From assembly GCA_023362775.1 (NCBI GenBank), contig JALMGJ010000020.1, positions 7,954,501-8,018,500 of the forward strand: DNA of 64,000 bases, in the 5' to 3' direction. Below the pieces are notes generated by a model. That model was given only the letters and a program-made list of their open reading frames with translations. It did not search any database and was not told the origin of the DNA. Position numbers and translations under genes: made by a program. Below are positions 23,191 through 35,145 of this stretch, piece by piece. This DNA is from Charina bottae (taxonomy: Eukaryota > Chordata > Lepidosauria > Squamata > Charinaidae). Each line of letters begins with the position of its first letter. The stretch's first letter is position 1.

Positions 23191-26100
23191 AGACCTCTTA
23201 ATATTTTTGATTAAACTGCTTCAGTGAGTGAGATCTTTATAGAGGTGAATCTAGGAGCCATATGGCAGAAAGCTAATGACTGCCTGAAAAATACAGGATT
23301 GCGTTAGCAGCCCTATGGTGCTGGTTAGTGACACTTCGTTCTCTCCAAACCATGGAGGATTGAAAAGAAATTCTTAGATACAAAATCTTGGTTTGTTCAG
23401 TCTGGTGTTTGTTTTCCAACCATGAAACCAGCTGGCAAGTCTTTTAGTGAAGACCACTACTGCTTAGTTTGCATTGTGTGAGTGCAAGTATGTACAGAAA
23501 ATAATCCAACTCAGAAGCCAAATGTAGCATAAAAGGGAGGCTATAAAGTTGTTAATGCCACTTGGCCAGCAATAAAGTGTAAGATAAACTGTAATGCCAT
23601 ACACAGGCAGCTCTGATCAAGCTGCTCGATCAGATGATGTTGGACAGGAGCAGTTGTGCCACAGTGGCGAGAGACCTTGTGCCTCATCCCTTATCTTCTT
23701 CAACGCTGATTGCAGTGCAGGCTGTTGTGACAGGCCTGTGTTATAGTAACAACCCCTTTCCTGAGCATGCTTCCTTTGTGTTTATGCTATTGGAAATTAT
23801 TCTGAGAGATAAAATTTCCTGCTCTCTTGTCTCTTCTTTATTATCAAGTAAAGGAAGTCCTGCAGCTGTGATTTTTTTGTTTTTGAACTGCCTGTCAAAT
23901 CCCAATAGAATATTCTATGACTGTATGGGGCTACAGTACCTATTATCCCACTGAGCATGAACAGTAGCTCTGTTGACTGGAGATGGTAGCTGTGGTCTTA
24001 CACATCTGGAGGGCTGATCTTGATCCATTGAGAGTTGCCTAAATGAAGATTCGTGTTAAAAATATGTTACTACTAAAATGAGAAGACTGAGAGCTCAGAT
24101 ATCTTGCTTTCTTAGAAGTTTTTCCACTCTTCATTTCAGAACCATGGTTATGAAGTAAGCTTTTATGAACAACTGGAGAAAAGCACTCTCATCCTAGGAC
24201 TGCTTGTCTCTGTTTAAAACTGTGGTCAAGGTTGAACCCTTGCTTGGATGAAACTCCATGAAATCTTTAAGAACTGAGTTCAGCCATAAAATAGGTGCCT
24301 TATGCCTTATGCTGAGACTGTGCTAGAAATGATAATGGAAGACTTCAGATGCTGGAAAATGAGAACACTGCATTCTGATATCTACCCTTTCAGTGTTCAA
24401 GTGCATAAGGAGCCATCTCTTAGATTGTTATTCATAGGTTTATGAGAAGATGCTAGTGAGAACTGTTGAATCGTGTGATACAGAGAAAGTGGTACCACAC
24501 CTTCATAAGCTTGAAGAATCAGGAGAATGGCTGATCTAGTCTGGTCATTAACACAGGTGAAATGCCTCCCCTCCCCCCCCCCCCCCCAGCTGGGTATGTT
24601 TTCTGTGGATTATGCTCTGGGGATGGAAGCCTCCCCAGCACAACCTTTTGACACAATTGAGTACTTGTGTTCCCCCTCCCCCAGGCTGCATTACTTCCTG
24701 ATGTTGCAATATTTCTACTGATCTGTATTAAAGATGTTTAATATGATTTTTGAATTAAAATGTCTTATTTAAACAGCCACTTTATTTGGAGGAAAAGAAG
24801 CTGGAACACATGAGACTCTTGTAAGATTCTCCAGTTATCCTGAAAATATATTCAGCTCAGGGTCAGTCTTCATTATGAAATAGGAGCGGAAACAAAAGCT
24901 TTGCAAAGTAGGAATATTTTTTTTAAAGCAATTGGGTGTTGCCATCTTCCTGATGTATTTAGCAGTTTGCTTTGTTTTATATAAAATACATTTTAAGTGG
25001 ATTCTTTTTTAGAAAAAAAATAAGTACAGAGCAGTGTCCTCATGGCTGCTCTAATATGGGTGGATGTGTGCATGTGTACACACAGGACCACGTTGGCCAT
25101 GGTATTATAGTCTTGTAATGATGTATAAAGCAGAGATAGGAAGTTTAATGTCAAATGCCTTTTTAAAAGGCTTTATATATTTTTACAGAAAGGACTGCAA
25201 GGCCTGAAAGATTGGGTTGCAAGCATCAGTCATTCTCAGTCGACTAGCTGTTCTAATGCACATACTTTATGAGCTTTAAGTATGGCTTTGTTTATGGTTC
25301 TGAATCTCACTCATGTAATTGTCAAGAAAGATTTAGTGTTCAATACAGTGAATACAGTGGTAAATATAGTTGTGTAGGTCCACTATATTGTAATTGTTGT
25401 CTCAGTGGGGTTTCCCTGGCTTTATAATCAGAATAAAAGTATGATGCTTGCTATGCAGCAGCACAGAATCTGCAGTTAGGGACAATTCTACATATATGAG
25501 ATGCAATCCATAAGCATTAGAATCAATGGCAGCTTAGTCACCAATTTCAGTAATATGGAAATTGGACCCTTGGAACATCTGGCAGCCCTAACAAGGCCAT
25601 TCCTCTTGCCTATTGGTGGCTTGGCTTTCTGACTCTCTTTGAAACCTATTTTTCCATAATTGGCTCAGTGTTATCCAGTTTCCCTTGTGCACTTTTTTGT
25701 CAGGAGTTCTTATGTCAACATTGTTTGTGCTTTAGCTGTGACTGTATGGTGGCTGTTCCTTTGTGATACCCAACCAGGGCTTATCCTGAAATACTTTAAT
25801 TTAATCAAAGAATTACTTTTAAATAATATTTTGAAATCTCTGTGTGTTTATTGTCATTCAGTGTTATAATTATTCTGGGAAAGAAAAAAACTGCCGTGCT
25901 GAGGGCAAGAAGGGAAAAAAGATAACAAAGAAACACTGGATGCATTAAGAAGCATCCTTCAAATATTGGTTTGCCTTTGACATACAGCTGGTAGAAAAGT
26001 GGTGCTGTCTAATGGAAGCCTGGAGGAATGCCACCTAGGACAAATTTTGCACGTTACTGAGCAGATTGATCTGGCAATGAAAATCTGATATAAATTATTT

Positions 26101-26322
26101 TTAAAAAAAGAAAAGCAAAGCTGCATTTGAAAATTTAATAACTGCAAATGCTGGGTGCATACCTTTAAATTATAGTCTGCTTCAAGACAATTATCAAATC
26201 TGGGCAAAACTATTCAAAAGAAGTGTCCTTTCCAGGGCTGGGAAAGGTGACTGAAACTACTTAATGATCTTTGTAAAATTTCCCCGTGACTGGTGCTGAA
26301 ACATGAAGATGTGAAATTCCCT
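23191..26322 (+). other. Intron sequence without recognised features
   Basis: Contains a long C-run (about 24567-24587) and A/T-rich DNA. The open frame at 23634-23954 has no recognisable domain and is not called. Confidence 0.4.
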
Positions 26323-26333
26323 AACATGGGGCT

Positions 26334-26569
26334 TTTGTTGTTGTTGTTCAGTCGTTTAGTCATGTCTGACTCTTCGTGACCTCATGGACCATAGCACGCC
26401 AGGCCTTCCTCTCCTCCACTGTCTCCCGGAGTTTACTCAAATTCATGTTCGTTACATCGGTGATGCTATCTAACCATCTCATCCTCTGCCGTCCCCTTCT
26501 CCTTTTGCCTTCAGTCTTTCCCAGCTTCAGGGTCTTTTCCAGTGAGTCATCTCTTCCCATTAGGTGGCC
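26334..26569 (-). mobile_element. BovB LINE 3' end, 5'-truncated
   Basis: 236 bp in reverse orientation. The minus strand encodes the last ~66 codons of the BovB ORF (KTEGKRRRGRQRMRWLDSI, ending HEVTKSQT) and ends in a GTTGTTGTTGTT-complement tail. It is flanked by an 11-bp duplication AACATGGGGCT (26323-26333 and 26570-26580), so this is a genuine target-primed insertion. It differs clearly from the 49391-52457 copy and represents another subfamily. Confidence 0.85.
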
Positions 26570-26691
26570 AACATGGGGCTGCTATGAGGCAATGGAAGGA
26601 TAAATGTCTGAAATGTACCGTTGTGCATCCTTGGAAATGTAGTATGGTTGGATTGTTCACAGTGCCACAGTTAATGGGTTAGGGTCTAACA

Positions 26692-27000
26692 CAGCCTTTC
26701 TCAACCTTTGGACCCTGGAGGAACCGTTGAAATATTTTTCAGGCCTCGGGGAACCCCTGCACATTCAGGCTCAAATAGAGGCCAGAAGTTACAAAATTAT
26801 TATATTTGTTTCATGTGTAGGCCTGTATATATGCATTAACGGTGTTCTTAAGCTAAACATAAAGAATGAAACTTACCTCTTTAATGTGAAGTTGCCCAAA
26901 TTTGAAATAACTTTTTAAATAAATTGTGATCTCCCAGGGAACCCCTAGGGACCTCTCGCAGAACCCTAGGGTTCCATGGAACCCTGTTTGAGAAACCCTG
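26692..27000. mobile_element. hAT MITE with TSD GTCTAACA
   Basis: 309 bp with inverted ends CAGCCTTTCTCAACC and GTTTGAGAAACCCTG and subterminal GGAACCCC/GGTTCC repeats. The perfect 8-bp duplication GTCTAACA is at 26684-26691 and 27001-27008. Ends resemble the Charlie-type hAT group. No coding capacity. Confidence 0.85.
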
Positions 27001-27008
27001 GTCTAACA

Positions 27009-28743
27009 GTTCAACCAACTGTGTTGATGCTTCAGGGTTACTAGCTTCAAAACATTTTGTTTGCTTTCAGATATACTGTAGCTCATTATTGTGTCCTAAA
27101 CAGAAAGGGTAGAGAAGAGAGACTCAATCAGTGTGTCTGGGTAGAATACTGAATGCTGCGTAGTTGATGGCTTGCAATTCTTACTTCACTCAGATGGTTT
27201 AGTGGCTATTTAAAGCTTGATCTATGGATCTGTTTCAGTTCATGTTTACTCAAAAGTAAGTCTACTTGAGTAAAATGGGACTTGTAAGGAAGTTAGCTAT
27301 TATCTGAAGCTTTTATATTGTGCTCTTCAGCTGGAAAGGCTCTCAAGGAAGTTCTATATAATCCCTGGATTCTGACTTCACAATCTAAAAGACATGAGGA
27401 AAACTGGGAAAGGGATCAGCATGGAAAAGGAAAAGAAGAAAACTTGATCACCAATTCTTAAAATTGTAAATATGCTTAGGATCAGGCTGTTAGCCTCCAA
27501 GATGCCATAGTCATAGTTTTAATCTCATATCAAAGTGTGGTCTACTAGTTCAGAATAAGCATATTTCTCTGAATATAGGAAGTACAAATGTCCCGCTTAT
27601 CAGAAACAGCATTGTGACTTCTGCATTTGATTATCTGCAGTGCTGGTTGTTACATCTCAGACTTCCCTGCTAAATAGCTGTTCTTAAATCTGTCGATTTT
27701 GCAGACGATCTTGATATCAGGATGTTTTTTTGGAAACCATAGTGTATCAGGCACAATTGTTTGAACACAAGCAAAATGCCTAGCAAATTCTTACATATAA
27801 TTTGGGAGTGAAAGAAACATTGGAATTCCTGGTGACATGGTATAAATGGATTTCAGGGTCAGTAGCTAATTTAATTTAATGTGCTTGTTTTCTGGATTGA
27901 GAATGACATGTATTCTGAAGGAGGCCTGGATTATCCTTTCTTTGTCTGCAGCTCAGCTCATACTTTACTAAAGCTGTCTCAGGTTGGCGCTCTGCATATC
28001 ATGTGTGAGATGTAAGGGCCAGGCAGACAAGACAGCACAGGGCAATTCATATTGGGGCTTTGGGTCAGGTTGAGTGGAGTCCCCAATGGGTGAGTTTTCA
28101 GTTCTGTTTGCCATTTTATTGTTTTGTATGTTTTAATGTGCTGCGTTATTTTATAGTAATTATTTCTGGCCTTTTCTCTTTTGTATGTTGCCCACATAGT
28201 TTGAGTTGGGTGGTCATATAAGTGCATGCATGTATGCATAAATAGTATCATGGCATTCTGAGCACCTGTGGGTGATGATTATGCAGTTGCCAGTGTGGCA
28301 TGTGGCTTTTTAGTAGCTATTGTGATGCCTCAGTCATTGGCGATCAGTCGTGAAAATACTTTCGTGAGTCCTTTGCAATTGATATGGTGAGCCCTTCTTA
28401 GGAAGGTGTGAGAGTGCATTTATGGACATTTAGTCCCAGGTGCTTTGAAAGCCATCAGTAAATTATCTAGATTGGTTTTACCTTTAATACATTTGGGGAT
28501 ACTCTTGATATTTACTTTCTTTGAATTAGGACGTTCCTTTGAGAAAACTGGCAGCCCTAAAAGAATCAATGGCACTTGCTTACTTTTAACTGATTGGCGT
28601 CTTAAGGCGCCTTGCATTGGGAACCTAAAAACTGAAAAGGTGAGAATTGTCGTCTCCTAATTGCAAACTTTGTGAACTTCGTAATCTTGGAAAGCTACTA
28701 GCCATTTCAGACACAGAAATCATGTTTATATCTTCAAAGTGAC
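27009..28743 (+). other. Intron sequence without recognised features
   Basis: No supportable exon, RNA gene or repeat. Confidence 0.4.
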
Positions 28744-28756
28744 ATTGTAGAAGTTT

Positions 28757-29368
28757 GGAGTCCTTGGTGCTGTCTGAGCCTTGTTGTTTTCTTGCAGACG
28801 TTTCATTGCCAGGCTAGGCAACATCTTCAGTGCGAAAAGGGAGTGGGACTTGCTCTCTGTTTATATACCATGGCTTGTCCTGCCTGTGTTGGTGGGGGTG
28901 TTGTACTCTCCTTGGTAGTTCCTTGATTGGGCTGTTTGCTGCTTGGTTGATTGACTGAGTTGATAGTTCCTTGATTAGAGTATATTGTGCTGTTTGATTG
29001 CTCCTCTGGTGCTAATCTTGGTGTTAATCTTTGCCTATCTGGGTGTTGATTGCTGGCCCAGGGGTGTTCTGGTCTTCTGGCTTTTCTATTGTCTCTTATG
29101 AATGGTATGTAAAGGTTGTTTACCTCTATGTGTCTGTTGATGGCTGCTTTGTCTGAGTGCCAAGCTTCCAGGAATTCTCTAGCATTTTTGGATTTGGCTT
29201 GGTTTAAGATGCTCACAGTTTCCCAGTTGAAAGTATGGTTAAGTCTGTCCATGTGTTGTGAGATTAAGGAGTTTTCATTGTGTCTTCTGACTGCTAGTTG
29301 GTGTTCGTGGATGCGTTCTGCTAGTCTTCTGCCAGTCTGTCCTACATAGTGGCTGCTACATTTTGTAT
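28757..29368 (-). mobile_element. Penelope-like retroelement 3' fragment
   Basis: 612 bp in reverse orientation with a 13-bp duplication ATTGTAGAAGTTT (28744-28756 and 29369-29381). It carries the C-terminal GIY-YIG endonuclease coding region of a Penelope-like element and a 3' segment (28797-28830) with a hammerhead-like CTGAAGA .. stem .. GAAAC arrangement. A single open frame and the clean duplication suggest a fairly young insertion. Confidence 0.8.
28827..29366 (-). pseudogene. Penelope GIY-YIG endonuclease, C-terminal part
   Basis: The minus-strand frame is open from the element's truncated 5' end to the stop at 28827-28829. It shows CSSHYVGQTGRRLAERIHEH, which carries the second half of the GIY-YIG motif (YVG) and the downstream catalytic-type Arg, followed by HQLAVRRHNENS and NWETVSILNQAKSKNAREFL. 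A low-complexity Asn/Gln/Pro-rich tail closes the protein. In Penelope-like elements this nuclease is fused after the RT and makes the target nick. The RT and the GIY half are absent, so the fragment cannot act alone. Confidence 0.78.
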
Positions 29369-29381
29369 ATTGTAGAAGTTT

Positions 29382-31890
29382 TTATTTCACTAACTTCAAT
29401 CTTGATCAAGATCATTTACTGAGAATGTTGCTGGTTAAACTGCATTATCTTTTGAATGCATTTGGATGGTAAATCTGCCTGTAAAAAACCAACTGATTTT
29501 CTAGAGAGTTTAAAGCATCATCATCTTCAGGTCATCGGGCCATCAGAGCCTAATATAATTACAAAACAATTATTTCCTATTCATTAGGTTTTTAGCCTTT
29601 CTAAATATTGGTGTTCTGCTTTTATGAAAGATGCGCTGAACGACTCCCATGCTACGTAAGGTCGGTGTTTGCCCAGAAGAGCTTAATAAGGTGAGCTTTA
29701 GATGGCTGATATAAGCACTTTTATCATGAAGCATAGTCAAGTTGGAAGCATTCTGTCCCAGAAGCTAAATCATTTTGAATATGATTATTCACAACAGGGT
29801 AGCACTGAAGTTGGCATAGCCTGGCATAATTGAGTTTTGCTTTTGTAGAATGTGTAAACTGGGTCAGCTAATCAGAGATTAACTAATGTACTATTGCTAC
29901 AAAACAATATCCTTCCTGTCTTACAAGGAAAGGACATCTGGAAAAAGTAGTCTTATTAAAATACATATTCTGAAATTTCATGGTCATCCCTGTACAGTAT
30001 TGCTATGCATTATAGGCTGGAATCTATTACACTGCTGAATTGTTGTATTACTGAATTCTGATTTTAGAAGATGAGTTAGAAGAAAAAGTGTTCTTGACCA
30101 AATGCCACAGATTAATATTTTACTGGTTCTGGCACTCCTTTCTTAGGTTTTCATAAAACATTCTTTGGCATGAGATTTAAATGAATCTGGCTTTAAGGGA
30201 TGCTCCCCCCCCCCTTGTGATGTGCACAACTCTTCTTAAATACTCTATACCAGCAGCAGTGCTGTCATTAAAATAAGGATTTGAGTCTCTGTTAGTTTGC
30301 AGGTTGTAAGGTTGCAAGTTGAGGAGAATCAGTAAGTGACGTTTTGTTGGAAAAAATTGTGTGTTGCATTTTGAAGATGAATGATGGGGAAGAAACTCAA
30401 ACTAACAAATCGGTATAGCCTGCATTACATAAGATTTGTGAAGCTGTTGGCTTAATGTTAAGGATATGTCATTTTCAAACTTATTCTTCCTTAGTTGCTT
30501 CTTTATTTACTTTCTTACGTTCTGAATTACATACATGCGTCATATTGGGGTTTATGCATGCATACTAATGATCAGATGAGCTATAATTTATGATATGAAT
30601 TATAGGATAGGAAACAATATTTGGGAAACAAATTGCTGTGATGACAATCTGGAAGAATTCTGTTATAAAAATTGGTTCACATCTTCCTTCTCTCTTTCCT
30701 TATCTACTAAACTAAAAAATGACAGATGAATGTCTGTTTAACATCATCCATACTAATATCCAAAGTATTGCTGTTTAATCTATTAAGAAACATGGTTTCA
30801 AAGAAATGGAAAGGACTGTGTAAGGTAGGTTGCCACAGTTACAAAAACATCAGGTTGTAGCATTTATATTCAAAGACTTAAACCTTAAGGGAACGAAGCC
30901 CAAGGTTTTATTTATGTATTTACTTCATGTTTATTCATCGTACAAAGTGTTTTTCACCTGTTTTAATCATAAACCAAGGAAATAAGCTATAGTGTAAAGA
31001 ATGATATGCCTAGAGTCCCGAGTCCCCCTTTGAATTTCATAATTGATGTTTGAACTCAAGTCTTTCTGGACTTCACATAGCAAGCAGTAGTTCCTAAAGA
31101 CCTTGCTTGATCTGGTGATGATGGTCATGGTGGAGAGCTAAGCAGGAAAAGAAACCTCAGGAAATTTGAGGGCTGTGGCCTAGACTAGAAAGTAGAAAAA
31201 ACATTCCAGAAGAAGGCAGGGGCAAACCACTTCCAGATTGCTGTCAAGAAAACAACATAGTCATGCTCATTTAATCTCCAGAATTTAAGTTTGACTCTAT
31301 GGAGATGTTTCACCCTGGCCTTAATCCAATAAATATTTTGATACACAGGATCTTATTCACTTATGTGGATCTTAGTTAAATTTATGTACTTCTGTTATAG
31401 AACCTAATCTGAGGAATATGACTTACACGAATGCATGAGTTTTGTTGGGCTGTCAGACTTTGGACCGATATTTTAATGTGGTCAGGATATGAACTGCAAT
31501 GAGATCTCTGGGCATTGTCACAAGATAACTATAGAATGCTTTATGATTTCTCTAGAAATAGCTGTTTTTCCAACCTCAGCAATTTCTATTGATCTTTCCT
31601 GGATGATTGCCAGCCTGTCAAGATCTTTACTCTGCAATGAAGTGCACAATTCTGATTATAGTACTGGAGACAAGGACAAGTAAAAAGCAAGACCATTTTC
31701 ACAGTGTTATTTTATGATTATACTCACTAGATTGTGTTGGCTTACACTATATAGGGTATACTCTTTTATAGGCTGGGCTTGCCAGCTAATAATAATAGAA
31801 TTCATACCTTTCTCTTTTTTATACAGTATATATAATTTTTTAATTAAAATTTCATTCATTCATATTATTATTAATTTTTTTATTATAATT
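29382..31890 (+). other. A/T-rich intron sequence
   Basis: No exon or repeat family recognised. A short C-run lies near 30205. Confidence 0.4.
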
Positions 31891-31892
31891 GT

Positions 31893-31960
31893 AAAAACTA
31901 ATACAAAGTCCCCTTTGGGGGGAGATGGTGCGGTAATAGAAATTGAAACATAAATTAAAA
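31893..31960 (+). mobile_element. LINE 3' tail fragment
   Basis: The CAAAGTCCCCTTTGGGGGGA hairpin, then GATGGTGCGGTAATAGAAAT and an A-rich tail, match the family tail at 33365-33430 and 40995-41058. Confidence 0.7.
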
Positions 31961-32137
31961 AAAAAGTAAACTTACAGAAAGAGAAGAGAATAGGAAGAAA
32001 GAATCAAAAGTGCAAGAATAGAGAAAAAGAAGAAAAAGTGAGAATATAATAAAGAAAAAAGAAATATATAAAGAAGTGATTTCCAACCTTCATCACAACA
32101 AGTATAAACAAATTTAGTGGCTCTTCACCCTCTATAA

Positions 32138-32344
32138 CAGAGCTTTCCAAACTTTTCATGTTGGTGACACACTTTTTAGACATGCATCATTTTGCGACAC
32201 ACTCTTACAGCAGGGCACAAGGCAGGCACTAGGACCTGCGCAGAATCCTGGCAGGGCAGGTTTGGAGGCAGCAGCAGCCGCGACACACCCATACACTGCA
32301 GCCGACACACTAACGTGTCCCGACACACAGTTTGGAAAGGTCTG
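32138..32344. mobile_element. hAT MITE with TSD CTCTATAA
   Basis: 207 bp, CAGAGCTTTCCAAACTTTTC to ..AGTTTGGAAAGGTCTG. The perfect 8-bp duplication CTCTATAA is at 32130-32137 and 32345-32352. The interior has one copy of the GGCACAAGGCAGGCACTAGG unit that is amplified in the element at 34203-34578. Confidence 0.92.
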
Positions 32345-32352
32345 CTCTATAA

Positions 32353-33320
32353 GGTTACAAATATCTCTTTATCCCATATCCCATTCCTTATCTGTAGACA
32401 AATCCATAAAGCATCAACTTTTCAACCCAGACATCAGCAAAAAGTCCATAAAGGGTTGCCAGCTTTGTAATATATCTTATTTTAACCTTGATCAAATAAA
32501 CCAACTTTATATTCCTTCCTTTTACTTCTAATAGTCTTAATATTTAGGTCATTCAAATATTGTCGTAGGATTTGATTTCTCTCCAATTCTTCTTTGTCCC
32601 ATTGCACAAATGTCTTCAAGGCTTTAACAAGCCTCTTTTGTAAATCCAATTAAGAAAAAATCATCCAAGTCACTCACTTGGTTTTTCATTTGTATTTCCC
32701 TTTTGATTTTCAAAACATCAGCCAGTTTCTTTTGTATATCTAGTAAAGCATCCTTTCCCAAGTCATTCTCTTGGTCTTTCATTTATAAATCCACTTTCGG
32801 TACCATCTCTATCTTGTCAGGCAAAATTTGTTCAACATCTGTCATTTCTTCAATAATGTCTTTTGGACATAGTCTGTATATAGAGGCCGACATGATTACT
32901 GACACTGATGATATTGTGGCTACTAATATCTGGCTCCATTTTTCAAAAGTCTCCTTTAATATTTTCAGGGTTATAGCATTTTGCATCATTTTGTAAGTCC
33001 CAGTAAATAAAAGCAGGCTTGTATTCCCCCCCCCCCCCCTCTGCTTAGGAACTTTAGTCGCCTCTAGTGTCCAGTTTCTAAAATCATAAAATTACTTATC
33101 TTTGTTATGTCTTGCAGTAACCAAAACAGATTTGTTTTTGACGAGAAGCTGTTTATTCTTTGTAATTAATTCCAAAATCTTATAGTAAAAGATTATTACT
33201 TTTACTCCAGTATTCCAAATTTATCTGGACCCTTAATCCATTTATAACTTTCTTAGACCAAAATTTTATTTAGCTTTTTGCTGCTTATTTCAAATTCTTT
33301 AAGTTCTTAAACTTCTAATT
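32353..33320 (-). other. Unassigned, possible decayed LINE ORF1-like
   Basis: The minus strand shows a lysine/glutamate-rich, coiled-coil-like frame (32783-32989, continuing with stops toward 32640) ending near GNKx-type A/T-rich DNA. This could be an old LINE first ORF, but no diagnostic motif is visible. A C-run lies at 33029-33041. Confidence 0.25.
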
Positions 33321-33323
33321 TTA

Positions 33324-33430
33324 TACAGAAAGGCATGAATTCTGGACTTCTGGGGGACGTGTTTGTAAACCGCCCAGAGTCCCCTTTGGGGGAGATGGTG
33401 CGGTGATAGAAGTTGAAAAATAAATAAAAA
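33324..33430 (+). mobile_element. LINE 3' tail fragment
   Basis: The GTAAACCGCCCAGAGTCCCC hairpin, GATGGTGCGGTGATAGAAGT and an AAATAAATAAA tail, preceded by CAGAAAGGCATGAATTCTGG. The last segment recurs inverted at 33912-33950. Confidence 0.75.
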
Positions 33431-33454
33431 ATAATTGTGAGCATTATATAATTG

Positions 33455-33558
33455 TATAATGGTGTTCTGAGCTGCCCAGAATTGTTTAAGATGGGCAGCC
33501 ATATAAAACAGATAGATGACTGACTGACTGACTGACTGACTGACAGATAGATAGATAC
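33455..33558 (+). repeat. LINE tail plus (GACT)n/(GATA)n microsatellite
   Basis: GAGCTGCCCAGAATTG..GATGGGCAGCCATATAAAA is an L2-type tail, followed by GATA, six GACT-type units and further GATA units (33508-33555). Confidence 0.75.
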
Positions 33559-33755
33559 TGTAGATAATTTTTCCTTTGTTCAGAGTTGAAGATAAACCCG
33601 CCCAATGAAGAATTTTCAGACTTGTTGTTCTGAAGGTCTCTAATAGCTTTAAGATAATTAATAGACAATTTATGAAAGTGAATAGAAAGTGAGGTTTGCA
33701 AACTTAGTGTCCTTTAAAAGGCTGTGCCTGGGTGCAAGCAAAATGACTGATCCTG

Positions 33756-33955
33756 TTGTCTCCTGGCAGTCAAACCCGCGGAAAACTGATTTCCTGCAGT
33801 CTTCTCATTAAGAACAGCCATCCGGAGCACATGTGGTCTACTCACCGGTTCCTTGGTCTTTGCTGTGGTCATTGGCTCCGCTTTCTCAGAGCCATCTTCA
33901 GTTCGCCATACGTCCCCCAGAAGTCCAGAATTCATGCCTTTCTGTATATAAAGTT
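33756..33955 (-). mobile_element. Possible LINE 3'-region fragment, inverse
   Basis: The end segment CGTCCCCCAGAAGTCCAGAA..TTTCTGTATA is the reverse complement of 33324-33362, where it precedes a LINE tail. The upstream part shows no diagnostic motif. Confidence 0.45.
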
Positions 33956-34000
33956 GTGTGTGTGTGTGTGTGTGTGTGTCTGTCTATCTGTCTATCATCC

Positions 34001-34044
<44 letters not shown>
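33956..34044 (+). repeat. (GT)n and (TCTA)n compound microsatellite
   Basis: Ten or more GT units followed by TCTG/TCTA and about 11 ATCT units, adjacent to a LINE-derived segment. Confidence 0.9.
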
Positions 34045-34202
34045 CAGAATGGTGGCTGGCTGAGTTTAGTGGGGCATACTCCTAGATGAGTAAGTACAGG
34101 TTGCAGCCTAAATCCTAGAGAAGAAGAGGAAAGCACAACCATTTTCACTTATCTTTTAATACCTCCCCTGTGGACAAACAGTGGGCGTTCCATTCCATAG
34201 GG

Positions 34203-34578
34203 CAGGGCTTTCCAAACTTTTCAAGTTGGTGACACACTTTTTAGACATGCATCATTTCGCGACACACTCTTACAGCAGGGCACAAGGCAGGCACTAGGAC
34301 CTGAGTGGAATCCCAGCAGGTTTGGAGGCAGCAAGGCACAAGGCAGGCACTAGGACCTGTGCGGAATCCCAGCAGGTTTGGAGGCAGCAAGGCACAAGGC
34401 AGGCGCTAGGACCTGCGCGGCATCCTGGCAGGGCAGGTTTGGAGGCAGCAAGGCACAAGGCAGGCACTAGGACCTTTGTGGAATCCTGGCAGGGCTTGGA
34501 GGCAGCAGCAGCCGCGACACACCCAGACACTGCAGCCGACATACCAATGTGTCCTGACACACAGTTTGGAAAGCTATG
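34203..34578. mobile_element. hAT MITE with internal minisatellite
   Basis: 376 bp, CAGGGCTTTCCAAACTTTTC to ..AGTTTGGAAAGCTATG, with perfect 8-bp duplications CCATAGGG (34195-34202 and 34579-34586). Four near-identical ~58-66 bp units (about 34276-34505), each with GGCACAAGGCAGGC.CTAGGACCT, replace the single unit of the 32138 copy. Confidence 0.92.
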
Positions 34579-34710
34579 CCATAGGGTATGCAGAGGAAAA
34601 TGAAAGGTCAAGGGGTGAGCACGGAGGATAGTCTAGGACAGGGGTCGGCAAACTTTTTGAGCTGAGAGCCATTTTGGTATGCTCATGCACATTTTGAAGT
34701 GCTCGAGAGC

Positions 34711-34905
34711 CAGGGGGCGGGGTTTGCGGGCGGGAGCCAATCGCGTGGAAGGGGGCGGGTTTTGCGGGCGGGAGCCAATCGCGTGGAAGGGGGCGGGTTC
34801 TGCAGGCGGGAGCCAATCGCGTAGAAGGGGGCGGGGCTTGCGGGCGGGGGCCAATTATGTGGAAGGGGCGGGGTTTGCGGGCGGGAGCCAATCACGTGGC
34901 TTATT
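34711..34905 (+). repeat. 38-bp tandem array of GC box + CCAAT units
   Basis: Five units with CCAAT-containing GCCAAT at 34736, 34774, 34812, 34850 and 34887 (spacing 38,38,38,37). Each unit has GGGCGGG-type Sp1 boxes and most have AATCGCGTGG, and the last holds the E-box CACGTG. A single related unit lies near the right terminus (39131-39167) in the same orientation. The array is promoter-like in content, but activity is unknown. Confidence 0.85.
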
Positions 34906-35145
34906 GGGGCGGGTGGGAGGGCCCATGTAGCAGTTTACCCCCCCCCACCGGCTTCCCACCCCTCCCTCCTTGCCTGCAGAAGGCGGCCGGCCTTCTCCTC
35001 CCGCTGTTTCCGGAAGTGATCCAGCGCCGATCTGCGGGCTGCGGGGGCTCCAGCTTCGGAGGGCGCCGGCTGCCAAGCTGTTCCGAACCAAGGAGCCAGG
35101 GTGGAGCCGGGGCAGGGGAGGAACGGGGAGCGCCAGGGGACTCAC

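Noticed and set aside
23634..23954. 106-codon open frame as a gene
   Set aside because: No motif and no supporting context; expected by chance in an intron this long.
33956..34044. Functional GATA-repeat regulatory element
   Set aside because: Similar arrays follow several LINE tails here; a neutral microsatellite is the simpler reading.
34203..34578. CRISPR-like spaced repeats
   Set aside because: The units are contiguous tandem repeats inside a transposon with hAT ends and the genome is vertebrate.
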